From Daldinia sp. FL1419 (taxonomy: Eukaryota; Ascomycota; Sordariomycetes; Xylariales; Hypoxylaceae), in NCBI GenBank assembly GCA_025201765.1, contig MU623361.1:124001-188000 (forward strand): a stretch of DNA of 64,000 bases, written 5' to 3'. Made by a program: the position numbers and the translations under genes. The notes under the pieces were generated by a model, which was not told the DNA's origin, ran no database searches, and was given only the letters and a program-made list of their open reading frames with translations. Positions 13,901 to 24,517 of the stretch are shown here, piece by piece (within the stretch, counting starts at the first letter, position 1; each line of letters opens with the position of its first letter).

Positions 13901-14027
13901 GAGTGTGAAGGAGAAGGTCCGCATCGCTAGCAATGATCGCGTACCACCTCCAGAGCAACGAATAGACACGAAGTTTGGTGAGATGGGCAAAGTTGGGGGT
14001 ACTAAACGGTTGTTCAGGAAGCACTAG
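10998..14027 (+). CDS. GAS2-domain (GAR) protein, putative microtubule/cytoskeleton-associated
   Basis: Uninterrupted reading frame of 1009 aa from the ATG at 10998 (MAEQRVFTPSGTRG). Near the C-terminus, about residues 805-855, is a Growth-Arrest-Specific 2 type module: KLLIRSVGENGERVMVRIGGGW followed by a Leu/Tyr-rich segment. In animals this domain binds microtubules; fungal homologues are mostly uncharacterised. The first 400 residues are predicted helical and charged (around residues 155-175, RIEKIQRELDDLDLEDIKK). Residues 400-800 are a low-complexity Ser/Pro/Arg-rich linker, probably disordered and phosphorylated. No intron is needed to keep the frame open over 3 kb, which is unusual beside its intron-containing neighbours. 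Family call is firm; cellular role is inference. Confidence 0.9.
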   Translation: MAEQRVFTPSGTRGAVRRHFRSSSQSQSHSPTHNSYRPSDDLLSQLTPLSAVDALRFPTGALKSCMDRASASEQAFAMTTATASQKIRMWYDELSSWPWPQDNSSAGFKMPSGKRREPSDPQTPGDDSNEELAETGLLFDGSYFGSLPAADVDRYEKRIEKIQRELDDLDLEDIKKQVLHNHILPLSRPGTPLFEGDRSLTSTLMFSKMEDLTAVVTAIIVQALPCLSRLARLLSMWAVRFVVLRKVPSLHFMMADAKMALRSGWSAIESAEFGLTSSTGPDDVKKKPRRLTRNEFEIIKGVIQKKIMKPGQVLDSMLDSLEGSTDTLPDEWLDRMEAIEKDYSSWEATAERKVRENEASPVHGSRVEPETPRPKIKVHGPSPTREESDVGQFASPPMPFDPSPAIRGIRRPSLPNPQPSRRRSTISSRKEGGVRLLTEERSKIIRRSASQNFVPTRPGTGSMTRGSTFSYDGTHEGRPPRFGPATSKSTGVLPNAARLPQNKQSRIQAQDKSKNRRGTGSGQSGPVLNEVNRNIIRSRPQEPNKPNATPEGGATLLDDDDPDLLEPSVLEAVDEEREEPELPPARFSDRRGSIGSIASTVIHDPLDGGVYLGHSDNGSFREGSMEPDLPRLPDPDEPFSSDGISPPSSPPLRYKTRSTSVTFKDIPEVAHLPHASSTPPRSPIEDEGLFEYDNQPDSPDYMSTISSQSEDEHLNHQIGKLLQNMPGKFSLKKTPGVNLNPPDFQYPSRPKPKTSDGTRRSQSALSSRTRTPSFSRSATPSFMLTPAKEVRPRSKSSQGIRVYHLSRSTGEPPLKLLIRSVGENGERVMVRIGGGWADLGEYLREYALHHGSRSRGEGKVDIKDLPAAPPATGSSPTSRPSSAMGSPVSPLAIRKTRRSVGSEGAPVKFPTAPFASLPKDTETPISEVSNRSRASSHLDWDEEDSALGLAGPKGRRVDMSDESRAWVESVKEKVRIASNDRVPPPEQRIDTKFGEMGKVGGTKRLFRKH

Positions 14028-16356
14028 GGATATCTTTACGACCCGTGACGTACTTTGATCTCAATAGGAGTTACGCCAGGGGAGCAAAATACGGAGTTGG
14101 AATTGCTCTGGGGAAGGGGGGAAATGGAGAGGCATATTCTGTGCGAATATAAACCCGGGCATGAGGATTCGGATCGGTTTGCATTCCAGGCCGGTGTTCA
14201 ACGGTTCTTGTTATACACGAGCGGCTCTGCGGTTCGGGCCGCCTACTACTGTGCACATTCACACACAAACACACATACATAAGTTTCTTTTTTCGTGGTC
14301 GAAGCATTTATCTGCTACTGGACTCAATACCCCCATCCTTTCTTGTCAATCATTTCGGCACTCGCAAGAGCGCTAGGACATTCGTTCCCTTACAGGCAGT
14401 ACTTTAAATGCGTAAACGCAAGTAAATACTACATTTGATATTAAACATCATATCTGCCTATGTGATTTGTATATATCGCTGTGATGTCATCGCTTTATGT
14501 TAGATATTTGATAGGTACCTATGCAAAAGGAATCAGCGAAATTTACGTTCTGGCCTGCGAAAGGCCCGAGCATGAAGATTCGGTGTGAGGCTCAACTACT
14601 GGTTGACTTGTGCAAGCTTCCTTACCTACCCCCAGAAGGCACCTAGGCAATGACCCCTTTGTCCGGGCGTACGAAGGGGTACACGGTCAAGGGCAATATT
14701 TTGCGAGTTGGTGCCTCGTGACATTGTGGCGGGAGCGCAACCCTGTGCTTTATGGCTACTCGCATATAATTGTGCAGCACTGTTGGGAGCCTCAGGAGAT
14801 GGACCTGGGATGTTCTAGACCGGCTTAGACTTGGCGGGAGCCCTGGGACCGGGGATGTGGGCTGTGTGATGTGGTCTTCGCGAATGGTCGTGGGGGGATG
14901 ATGTGTCTGTAGATACTTGGTTTCGGTACGATGGATTTCGTTTACCTAGCGAGGAGCCCTCGATCAAACGGATAAGTAACGTTTACCCATCTAGTGCAAT
15001 GTGATAGACAATCTAGTGTAGAGTAATGACTGTTCTTGTCGTAGTTGCCTTGTGCCCGAGTAGTAGCGTAGCGACTTGCTCGTCGGTATCAGTCTTGAAC
15101 GTCTGTGTATTAAGCCCTATGCCTTGTGCCGCGCGAAAACAGATGGCAATACATGATGCTATGCTATGCCATGCGACGAGACTTGTCTGTAGCGGACCGT
15201 GCCGTGGCGAAGGGGCAAGGGTACAAGACCCATGTTAGATGGGAGTAGGGATGAGGATGGGAATGCCGTCCTACGGCAGACTGCCACGCGTTCGGCTTTT
15301 GGTCGACGCGATTGTGCTGGACGGACTTCGGTGTGGGGGGTGATTTTCCTTTTCCATTTTTTCCTACTAGCCTACCGCTCACGTCTGGCTTCGGGTTGAT
15401 AACGATCTCGCCTCCACTTGGATTTCACTGCTCGGCCCGGGGATAGGCTGTCCGTGTGGATCGAAGATTTGCTGGACCGGGCGGTTGCAGATTCGTTATC
15501 GGGTCGGGCCTACGCACTTGATGCCTTGGGGCTTACATGTCTTGTTGGGGAAGCCTCTTTTCCTGTATTTTCTTTCTTCTTTCTTTCCAGGTGAAATCTG
15601 ATCTTTCGCCATCACGATTACGATATCTAAAGATATTACCAGTGTCACTATCTACACACGAGAAGGGAACATCGATTCTTCATTCCTAGTATGCCAGAAT
15701 ACGAATTTCTTCTCAGTCTTTATCATTACTTGTAGTGACGTGGTTCCTATTAGAAAGCGTAATGGATTTACACAATGTTCTAGCCCCTATTAGGCTCTGT
15801 CGATATTTATACCTAAACGATTGACATGCAATAACGACTTAATCTTCCCTACAAGGACGACCCCTAAAGATATAACCCGGCCTTACAAGTTTTAGACAGT
15901 CCATTACCCATCAATGCTTTTACATCAGTAATGTTATAAGTACCTATATATCGTAATAGCCGGATGCTCCTGTTAAATCCGATACTATAACCCCCTCCGT
16001 TCGTATTGTATATCATAGGAGTGAGCACAGCAGCATCAATACTAAGCTGTCCTGCCTATGCCAAGGGACACTACGGAATAACGCCCACATCGAATGGCAA
16101 TATTTTCCGATCTTGTTGGTAAGTGAGAAACTAGGTACCTACCTAGGTTTATATTCTCAACGGTCGTGTCCATACTAACTACAAGTTCGAAGATGATTAC
16201 TGCTCACGAGACTCTAGGTATTGTAAACTTCCGCATGTCCGTGTACCGACGACATTAGCAACTCCATTAAATGTAGTACAGTGTTAGACGATGAGACGGC
16301 GCTATTTTCCCCCTCGCATACTGACAGCGCTTTGACATCACACTTTTCGTATTCGA
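14028..16356. other. Spacer without a convincing gene
   Basis: Only short, unrelated open frames. It includes a CA-rich run near 14260-14280 in the probable 3' UTR of the GAS2-domain gene and an ACCTAGGT box at 16141-16148. Confidence 0.55.
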
Positions 16357-16902
16357 ATGATTGATGGTAAATACCCCATGTTTATGATATATTCTATTAC
16401 CTCTTGGGGGGGTTTTATCTATCTCGATTGATCATTATCTCAAACTTTTCTTAGCTATAACTATAAATGTTTTGTTGCAGGTTTCATAAACAGAGTGTGG
16501 AATCCTCCAGAGCGTTCTAAGGCAATAAACGAGGCCTTCTCGTATCATTCTATATTGTACCTGGACATTAGGGCCCGTATGCACCTAGGAAGGATACTAG
16601 CAAACCGTGTATTAAAACGCTCGAGCTGTTTCTCCCCAAGTGGGACTAATAGCAAAGGGGGCCTCGCCCGATGGTTTCTCCACGATATCCGTGCGAGTCT
16701 GACTGAAGACAATAAGAGACGCCTAGATCAGGTGTTCCCCAGATACAAAACGCAGGTTCGAAGTGTAATTGTGCCTATTATGACCAATGCGCGCTGGATC
16801 TCTGTGCATATTCTGAAAGGGATCGTGGTAGTTCGACTTTGGGGCCTAGCGATTCTCTTTGCTGTTTGCGCCGGATTGGTCGCCTTTACCCAACTAGCCT
16901 AA
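16357..16902 (+). CDS. Small orphan protein with C-terminal membrane segment (candidate)
   Basis: Not recognised. The model has two exons: a tiny first exon 16357-16366 (ATG ATT GAT G) and 16481-16902. The 114-bp intron starts GTAAAT and ends TTGTTGCAG, and the junction keeps frame (MIDGFINRVWNPPERSK...). The 143-aa product is basic, without low complexity, and ends in a hydrophobic stretch (about residues 118-143, VVVRLWGLAILFAVCAGLVAF) that could be a tail anchor. The spliced start is supported only by consensus sites and frame; without it the open frame begins at a GTG. It could be a lineage-specific gene or a chance open frame. Confidence 0.4.
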
Positions 16903-17084
16903 CAGATGCAGTATTAAACAATGTGAGATTGTATGACGAGATCTAAAGCCTCACGTACGATTGAAAGGGTGGCGTTATGGTGCAGAGGTAGCGTCGCCTG
17001 CGACCGGAACTTTGATCTATGTGGTGGATTACTTTTTCATAAGGGCAGGGGGGGGATAACTACCTACCTATGTAATAAGAGATG

Positions 17085-17128
17085 AATAAATAAATAAATA
17101 AATACCTAAATAAATAAATAAATAAAAT
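17085..17128. repeat. AAAT microsatellite
   Basis: Two runs of AATA/TAAA units separated by a CC interruption in non-coding sequence. Confidence 0.9.
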
Positions 17129-18437
17129 ACAAAACAAGTGTGACAACCATGGTCTTCATTGGGCGAACCGATATCCTATTTGGTGGCCTTTCGGTGGTCC
17201 TATGGTGGCTCCGAAAGGGTCCCAGCACAACGGAAACTCGATATTAAGATGCATGGCATCGGGTGTGCATCTCGGCGAATAATGCTTTTCTTCGTCATTT
17301 TTCAATACTACCACACCACTCCTACCATACTACATCGTCGATCATGAGAACTTGCATCCGAGGCATCGTAGCTCATAAGTCGTAAGCACAAGAATTTTCA
17401 TTAGGTAGTGGAACATTGGGTAGGTAGAGAGACAGTTCAAGAAAATCTATGGGACCCTCAGGACCCTCAGGACCCTACATGATCCTACATGACTCTTCCT
17501 ACAACAAGAAGAGCTGCTGTACCTGTGAGACATCGGAGTTTTGGGCTGCATGGTAGCTCACAAGGGTCCAACCGGTACCAGGTAAAGCTCTGTAAAAGCC
17601 CTGTAAAAGCTATCCTTGAGAACTCTTGGGATGAGGAAAGCCCATCTACACGTTGACAATCCGTGAGCCAACGAACCCATTTACCTACCTAGGTACAGTA
17701 TCAGTATGCGAGACGACAATTGTCGAGGACAGTTAAGCGAGTCGTATTCCGTCCTGTATACATTCCAACTTGGCCGATTGCATGGCTTGGCTGCAAGCCG
17801 CTTTACTCAGCAATGATAATTGGAAAACAATAACAAGCCTGCTAAACTTGTTTTTGGCTTGCCGGTAGTGTTTCTACAGCTACGGAGGGCGCATATTGTG
17901 TTACGACGAACGTGGAGGTCATGATTTTTCTGTCTTGTACGACCAATGCTCTCTCTCACGTACTATGTAGGTAAGTTGGCGTTTCAATAAGAGTCGTAAT
18001 CTTCACTTACAAGCCACTCTCCTCTCCCAGCTTTGCTGACCACCCTTCTTCTCAGCAAATTGTGATACCCCTTACTGGAGGCGCGCAGCACAACAGGGCA
18101 TACCGAGGTGTCAAAAAACGCCGATGATTTGACAGCGCAGGATATGGCTGAAACCGTCAAATGCTGCTCAACCCACGCCTCGCCTAGATATCGGCGAAGC
18201 AACACGTCGGTAGGCGAGCAATATCGATGTCGATATATCTGGGCGATAGCTATGTTCCGCGAAGTTGCCGTCGGCTGGGTCCAGCGCCCGAAGTAATAGT
18301 CAGCGTGCGCACATATGCCTATCTGGTATGTACAAGGTATATTCTAAGAGAGATGGATGGAAGTTTCGGGCATATTTATTAGATGTACAAGCATAATTTC
18401 ATGACGCATTCATGTATTTTCATGTTGTGCAGAATAT

Positions 18438-18502
18438 CTACCTACCTACCTACCTAAGGTGTGTAAGTAGGTGTGTAAGTAGGTGCGTAGGTAGGTAGGT
18501 AG
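18438..18502. repeat. Inverted repeat of CTAC/GTAG units
   Basis: Left arm CTACCTACCTACCTAC (from 18438) and right arm GTAGGTAGGTAGGTAG (18487-18502) are exact reverse complements. The loop between them holds two GTGTAAGTAG repeats. It could form a cruciform or hairpin; no gene is adjacent. Confidence 0.85.
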
Positions 18503-18680
18503 TGCAACAGGGCATGGTAAACGGAGTGGTCTAGGGGGGCAAAAGCCTTTATTTAACAATGGATCCCCTAATTATGCTAACTAGATCTCTTATTATACAC
18601 TGGATTAATAAAATACCCTGCGGAGTAATACCTAAAGTGTTCCATACCTAATAAAGTATTCCCCAACTTGTCTCTACTTG

Positions 18681-18742
18681 TCCCAGGTATCCCAAGTATC
18701 CCAAGTGTCCCCCAAGTGTCCCCCAAGTGTCTCCCAAGTGTC
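18681..18742. repeat. Imperfect CCCAAGTGTC tandem array
   Basis: Five to six copies of a unit around CCCAAGTGTCC with A/G and length variation, in non-coding sequence. Confidence 0.8.
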
Positions 18743-19190
18743 TTCCAGCTGTCCTATCCCGCCAAGCAGCTTATTAGGGATTAGTGAGGGGCAAAAAAAG
18801 CATTGAAAGGTACCTTATTACTGGGTCATCGTGATTAGCCCAGATGCTAAATCTAAGATACTACAGTACCTATCCCAGATACGGACGTGTTATGGGATGT
18901 GACTCTTAGCAACTTCTTTTTCCCATGACAGTTGGAACTCTGAGACCCATAGAGACCCCTGTTTTCCACCCCGCTTGCTATTCTATCATTTGCATACGAT
19001 GCATACGATGCACACGAGCATGCAGTAGCAAGATTTATTGGGACCATTGAAACCTTTGGAACCGTCAGGAACGGAACGCAGCGAATAGGTAGGTATACAC
19101 ACACCCTTTCCATACTACGTGTGGTATAAACCCGCGGCACTTGGGGATATATTGTACATTCATGCCATTTTCGTCATCAGCAGAGCAACC

Positions 19191-19274
19191 AGACGACTAG
19201 ACGACTAGACGACTAACTAAACGACTTAGTATCACAGCAGTCACAGCAGTCACAGCAGTCACAGCAGTCAGCAG
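19191..19274. repeat. Two adjacent short tandem arrays
   Basis: Three copies of AGACGACT-type units (19191-19214) are followed by four copies of the 9-bp unit TCACAGCAG (19232-19267) plus a partial copy. They lie about 700 bp upstream of the Cys-rich protein gene. Confidence 0.85.
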
Positions 19275-19969
19275 TGTGCAGTGTAGTGTGTAGTCCGCAG
19301 TCTTCAGTCCGCAGTCCTCAGCCCGCAGCAGCTCACAGCAGTTTAAACCTTGGACGGTAAACGAATACTCACCGTGGGGACGGCAATGTCCGAAGCCACT
19401 GACCTTTGAGGCGCTTTTTTTTAAAGGTCCATCCTTTTAAAACGCACTGCCTCGCTGTTTGTCATTTGACGTCTTCAAGTTTCCGTAAGCGCAATTGTGA
19501 ATCGTGAAAAAAGAAAAAGGTCAAAAGTTGCCTTGTTTATTTGACTTCTTCTTCTTCACATACTAATTCACTAACACACTAACAACTGACGAACTTACAA
19601 CGAACCTACGACCCACGAACCTACGACCCACGACCCACGACAAGCCTACAACCAAGGGCGGCAAACTGGCGCTCGGAATTTACCAACTCTTACACGCTCG
19701 GCAAAAATCAACATCTTATCTTGCCTTGCCGCTTATCCGTCTACCTTCCGCACTGTTACAGCTTTCGAGAAACTAAACTAGAGTCAGCGGAATCTACTCG
19801 GAAGCTACTAGGTCAGGAAGCTGGTCAGCAAGGCTGAGAAATAGGGCGCTGAGATTTTGAAACTACATATCACCTAACCTGATTTTTCCCCTCGTCAGCG
19901 TGCCTTTGTTGCCCTAGTTGCCATGTTCCAAAAGTGATTTTCTAATAAAGCCGGTTGAATATCTCCAAT

Positions 19970-22759
19970 ATGGTTGATGTTGACATCGACGCATTTCTAC
20001 GTCAAGGCTATTGGCCTAACTCGAGAGCTAAGAGTCCAGATTCAAGAGTGTAAGTTCTATACCCTCAAATCAATAAACGTGGGGATGGATCCCCATGAGT
20101 CCCTATGAATCTCTATGAATCAACTCTGGGCAATTTACTGATACGTCATATGTAACGCAGCACTGCTTCGAGTACCCCATCAAGTCAGTCATCTTATGTA
20201 AATGTGACGGCTTCAACTAGGGTACAATATAACGCTCGTCGCCCGCGTGATTATCCTCCGCCTCCGAGTGTTGAGGATGAGACTGCATCACTAGCAAAGG
20301 AACATCAAGCCGGAGCTCCAAGTTCAGGCGAGAGTCCGATACATCGGGGAGAGATTGATCAGTACCCTATTATTCTTCCCGTACATGAGTTCAATCCGGA
20401 GAGGCGCTTTGTTTTAGTTTCAACCCTGTCCGAGTCGACTGGGGGTTCCTCCGGAAATGCTAAAAAGCTACCGAGGCGACCCAAATCTAGGGATATAAAA
20501 CTCGAACCCGAGCCCGAACCCGAGCCCACCGCTTATGAGGCGAATACAGGCCGCAAATATGAAGCGCGTACGCGTCGCGAAGAATCACCCGAGATCAAGT
20601 CAGACGCGCGGCCAAACCGTGAGAGACGTCGCAGCAAACTTGAACAACTACCTACTATAACTACAGATATTAAGCCGGATTCTCGAGATTCCGATCCAAG
20701 AAGATCAAAATCTACAGCAAGATCTGATAAAAGTGACGATACTTACTTTTCATCCCGCCATCACTCTCGGTTCCAGACTGGGAACACGTTGTCTCCAGAC
20801 GTGATAGAGCATGCTAGCAGAGGAAGAGATAGAGCATATTATCAAGGAGGCTCAGACTCTTACACCCCAAATCGCAATCGCTCAACTCATCGTGATATTG
20901 AATATGAGAAGAGCCCTCGAGATGATAGGAAGTATAGGGACAAACCATTTAAGCCGGTGAAGTCGACAAGTCCTGCTTATCATACGCGAAGCCCAACCGC
21001 GGAATCCCATCAGCATGTGAGGACACCCTCGAAGGTAGACTATGAAAAGCCCCCGCCTTATACTGAGGTTCGATCACCGAGAGTCGATGGCACTAGCCAT
21101 CAAAATTATGAACGAGATTTGGCGTCCCAAGTTTCATCCGGTTCTGCTGAGAGGCCGGAGGTCCCACCTCATGGTGAATACCTCTACTCTAGTGATGATG
21201 ATGCGTATCGATCCCGCCCTCGTCGCCACCGGGAATCTATCGTGTCTACCGACGGAAGATCCTACCTCCAAAGTTCGGCAGACTTAAAACCAAGTGAGGA
21301 TCAAAGATCTCGTGGTGTCTCACCACTCCCATCTTCAAGGGCCTCACAAATCTACGAAAGAGGTTCAACAACCTCGAGCTTACGAAGCTCTACATTCCCA
21401 AAAGATATTAAATTCTCACGCAGTGAACATCGCTCTCACACTTCGGTATCTCGTTCTTCTACGGGAAGATCTGAGCTTAAACCATCTGCTCCGATTGTAA
21501 TTCCCGCCGCGACTACAGTTGTACATTCTAATTCTCCTATTGACCCTCGCAGGTCAGGTATATTCCCACCGTCTAAGATAACATCTATCCAGCAAGATCC
21601 TCGCTCGTCGGCGTCAGCGTTGTCGACGAGCCCCAAGCGACACGCTCGTCGCCCAACAGAGTCAAGTTCGCCAAGGAGTATCGTCAGTAAGCACCAGTCG
21701 ATACCACCATATAAAAGATATCTTGATGAAATTCAAGCCGGCGAACTCTCTAACACACATAACTGCCCTCGGCGACATCCAACTTCCGGACACATGGATT
21801 GGTTAACACTTCCTCGATGCGATAATTTTGATATTTGTCCCTCTTGTTATGAAGTCACATTTTCTCAAACCGAATTTGCGCACCAGTTTGTTCCCGCTCC
21901 GTTCCGTTCGACAGATAGACTTATTGTTTGCGACTTTGGTACTTCGCGATACTACCACATCGCTTATTTCCTAACTATAAAATACAACATGGCAGATTTG
22001 GCCCTATTCCGAAATATCGCCAACGTCACCGCCAAGAGCCAACCGTGTGCGGGACCGAGAGAAACTTCTCGTATCTGGTATTCAGTAAAGGATCCCCGCT
22101 CGGGACATCCTGTTGAAAGTTTCACCGCGTGCTATACTTGCGCGAAGACTGTCGAAGCTTTACTTCCTAACTTAACGGGCCTCTTTGTGCCCATGGACTC
22201 GCCGGCCGAGGCTAAGAGGGGTGTTTGTACGATGCACCAGGAGAACGAACGACGATTTTTATTTTATTTCGACCTTTTAGAGGCGGCGGCCGATAAGGCC
22301 TTAATCACAAAAAGTATTCCCGATGTTCAGGCCCTAGCAGATCGACTACGCGACCTGACGGCAGTCCCCGAATGCGCTCGTGATACCCCGATTCACAACG
22401 GCAAATGGTACACGATGCGATCAATTCCCGATTTTACGGTTTGCGAGGAATGTTTCGGAGAAGTAGTTTGGCCCATGATTCAACGCGACAGTACTTCCAT
22501 TGCAGCCAATTTTCACAAAAATCCCCAAACCATACCCCTAGCAGCTTGCCAGCTATACTCCGCACGCATGCGTCAGATATTTCAATGGTCGGTGCAGAAT
22601 GATGATCTGAGGTATCTAGAAGCGAAAGTTGTCGAGCGCAGAAAGAAGGAGCAGGATTACCACTCCAGAGTCGTGGGACTTGATCCGCGACGTTTCGGTT
22701 CAGACTGGGTTGAAGCTGAAGTCAACCAGGCGTTGAGAGAATGGCAGAGATGGGAGTGA
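19970..22759 (+). CDS. Uncharacterised Ser/Arg-rich protein with Cys/His-rich C-terminal half
   Basis: Predicted protein of 892 aa in two exons, 19970-20049 and 20161-22759. The donor GTAAGT and acceptor AACGCAG join a 26-codon first exon (MVDVDIDAFLRQGYWPNS) in frame to the long open frame. Residues 30-540 are charged, Ser/Arg/Pro-rich and repetitive, including an EPEPEPEP run near residue 143, and are probably disordered. From about residue 555 the sequence becomes globular with repeated Cys/His pairs: HNCPRRH, RCDNFDICPSCYE, CYTCAK, VCTMHQE and VCEECF. These could bind zinc in one or more treble-clef-like folds. I do not recognise a named family. The tail-to-tail neighbour is the GH28 gene, with about 370 bp between the stop codons. 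Confidence 0.85.
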
Positions 22760-23130
22760 GGGACGTCATTTTAATTGATGGATTAGTGTGATGAAACATA
22801 GATGTAGGAGTTAGGCTAAGGAGGTGGATGTATCGAAAGGCATGGCAACGCATGGCATGGCATGGCATAGTAAGGCAAGGCGAAGCAAGGCAGGGTATGA
22901 GACCACGCGCACTTATGTATGACGAAGATGTATGAGGCTAGAAGCATTGTGATGAGTAATGAGTAATGGCTATAGTGGCATCAAAGCAGTATTTTCGAGA
23001 GAACGGCTTTTTAATTCGTTATGTACATGAGTGCTTTTCACTTCTTCATAATAACTGCGTCCTGAATGAGACAATTTCATCATATCCTCATCTCTCCCGT
23101 AAGATAATCGTTTCCCCCCTAATAAACCAC
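22760..23130. other. Convergent 3' spacer
   Basis: Spacer between two convergent genes. It contains a GCATG/GGCAAGG-rich imperfect repeat (22841-22895) and no gene. Confidence 0.6.
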
Positions 23131-24517
23131 TTATCGGTTCCCGTTTAACTGCTGCGGCCAGTCAGCCGGACACGTCCCCGTGCAAGGGATGCCGCTGTCA
23201 GACTGGCCCTGGATATTGCTGCACAGATACTTGGGCGTACTCTTCCCGTCCAACGGTGTGATCTCCACGTTCTCGAAACTAAATCCGGAGCAGGGACTAC
23301 TAGCTGAACAGTGAATCGCGGCGGCGATATTGTACCGACTGGTGCCCGTGACGTTGATCCAGCGGACGTCCTGGATGGGCAGGCGGCTCTGGTCGCAACC
23401 GCGGGCAGTGTAGATGCAGGAGGTAACGTAGATAGGCTGGTTGACGTTCTCGGCGCGGATGTTGGAGAATGTTATGTTCTGAACGCGACCGTTGCCGCTG
23501 TACGTCTTGACCCAGGCCGCGTTGGAACTGTGCGTGCACGTGATGTTGTCGAAGGTCACGTCTTGCACGAAGTCGGGTGCGTTGCCGGGGTTGTTGCCCA
23601 AAGAGCCGATGGTTGCGCAGCCGGACTCGTAGCAGTGCACGTTGGAGACTTGGATGTTGGTGCTGTTGCCCTTGATGGCGATGCAGTCCTGGGTGGTGTT
23701 AGATGAGTAGGTATATATTGAGTTAATAGGGGGAAACGCTTACATCACCACAGGTTACGGTCCAGTTCTTGATGAAGACGTCCTTCGAGTTCCAAGTATC
23801 GGTACCGTCGGTGTTTACGGTACTCCATTGGCTGTTACTAGTTGAATTCATGTCCAAGTTTGTCATGGTGATATTTTCGCTATATGCGACGAAGGTGTCT
23901 AGTTTCAAGGCCTCGGTCAGTTTTCATCCTTTTTTTCCCCTCCTTTAACACGAGGGGCATAAAGAAAGATCGAGGGGGCTTGACTTACGCCAAAACTGGC
24001 TCTGCCTCCAAGTGATTCCATCAATAAAGACGTTCTTAGCATGCCATAGCGTAAAACTAATAGGCCGTCCTGCCTGATTACTTCCGCCACGGTTCTCATC
24101 ATACCAGAGCTGGCCCTGGCCGTCAAATAGCGCCTTGCCGAAACCGCGGATACTGATATCTTGGCCGCCAACCCGCCAGGCTGTTGACCGCTGCGCATAC
24201 TCGACGCCAATGCTGCTTCGTAACCAGTACTGGATGTCTGAAGACCATCGCAGAGTACCGTGGATCTCAATATCCACATTGCTTAGATCCTTGATATCCA
24301 TCACTTGTCCAATATGAAAAAGACCCTCCGTCAAAATAATCTTGCCGTTCTTCCCGCATTGCTTAAAGGCATCGAGGATCTGCGGCGTGTCATCCGGCTC
24401 CTTGCCGCCATCAGCCGGCAGAGGTGTCACCGTACACGTTGAGCCTGTGACATTGAGAGCCGCGGAGGCTCCGCTGGCGAGCGCTAACAGAGCAGGTATA
24501 AATGATGTGAGCATCAT
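23131..24517 (-). CDS. GH28 family secreted pectinase-like protein with atypical catalytic motifs
   Basis: Predicted secreted glycoside hydrolase family 28 enzyme of 413 aa, exons 24517-23989, 23898-23744 and 23688-23131 (minus strand). It starts with a signal peptide (MMLTSFIPALLALASGASA). The parallel beta-helix family is clear from NTDGTDTW (Asp207, Asp210) and CGDDCIAIKG (Asp228-Asp229, split by intron 2). The third canonical motif GHG is replaced by SGC (residues 250-252, in SGCATIGSLG), and the fourth, RIK, reads WVK (287-289). The usual catalytic-site His and substrate-binding Arg are therefore absent. This points to a divergent exo-acting or rhamnogalacturonan-type branch, or a non-pectinase, rather than an endopolygalacturonase. 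There are several N-glycosylation sequons and paired Cys residues near the C-terminus. A second ATG lies directly after the first. Confidence 0.9.

Larger units (their letters stand above)
16903..19969. other. Repeat-rich spacer and promoter
   Basis: No gene seen over 3 kb. It holds a degenerate tRNA-like sequence (16971-17025), an AAAT-type microsatellite, a CTAC/GTAG inverted repeat, and tandem arrays at 18681-18742, 19191-19214 and 19232-19274. The stretch from about 19350 is probably the promoter and leader of the next gene. Confidence 0.55.

Noticed and set aside
18681..19274. Possible CRISPR-like direct repeats
   Set aside because: The repeats are contiguous short tandem units without unique spacers, in a eukaryotic genome. 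They are plain minisatellites.
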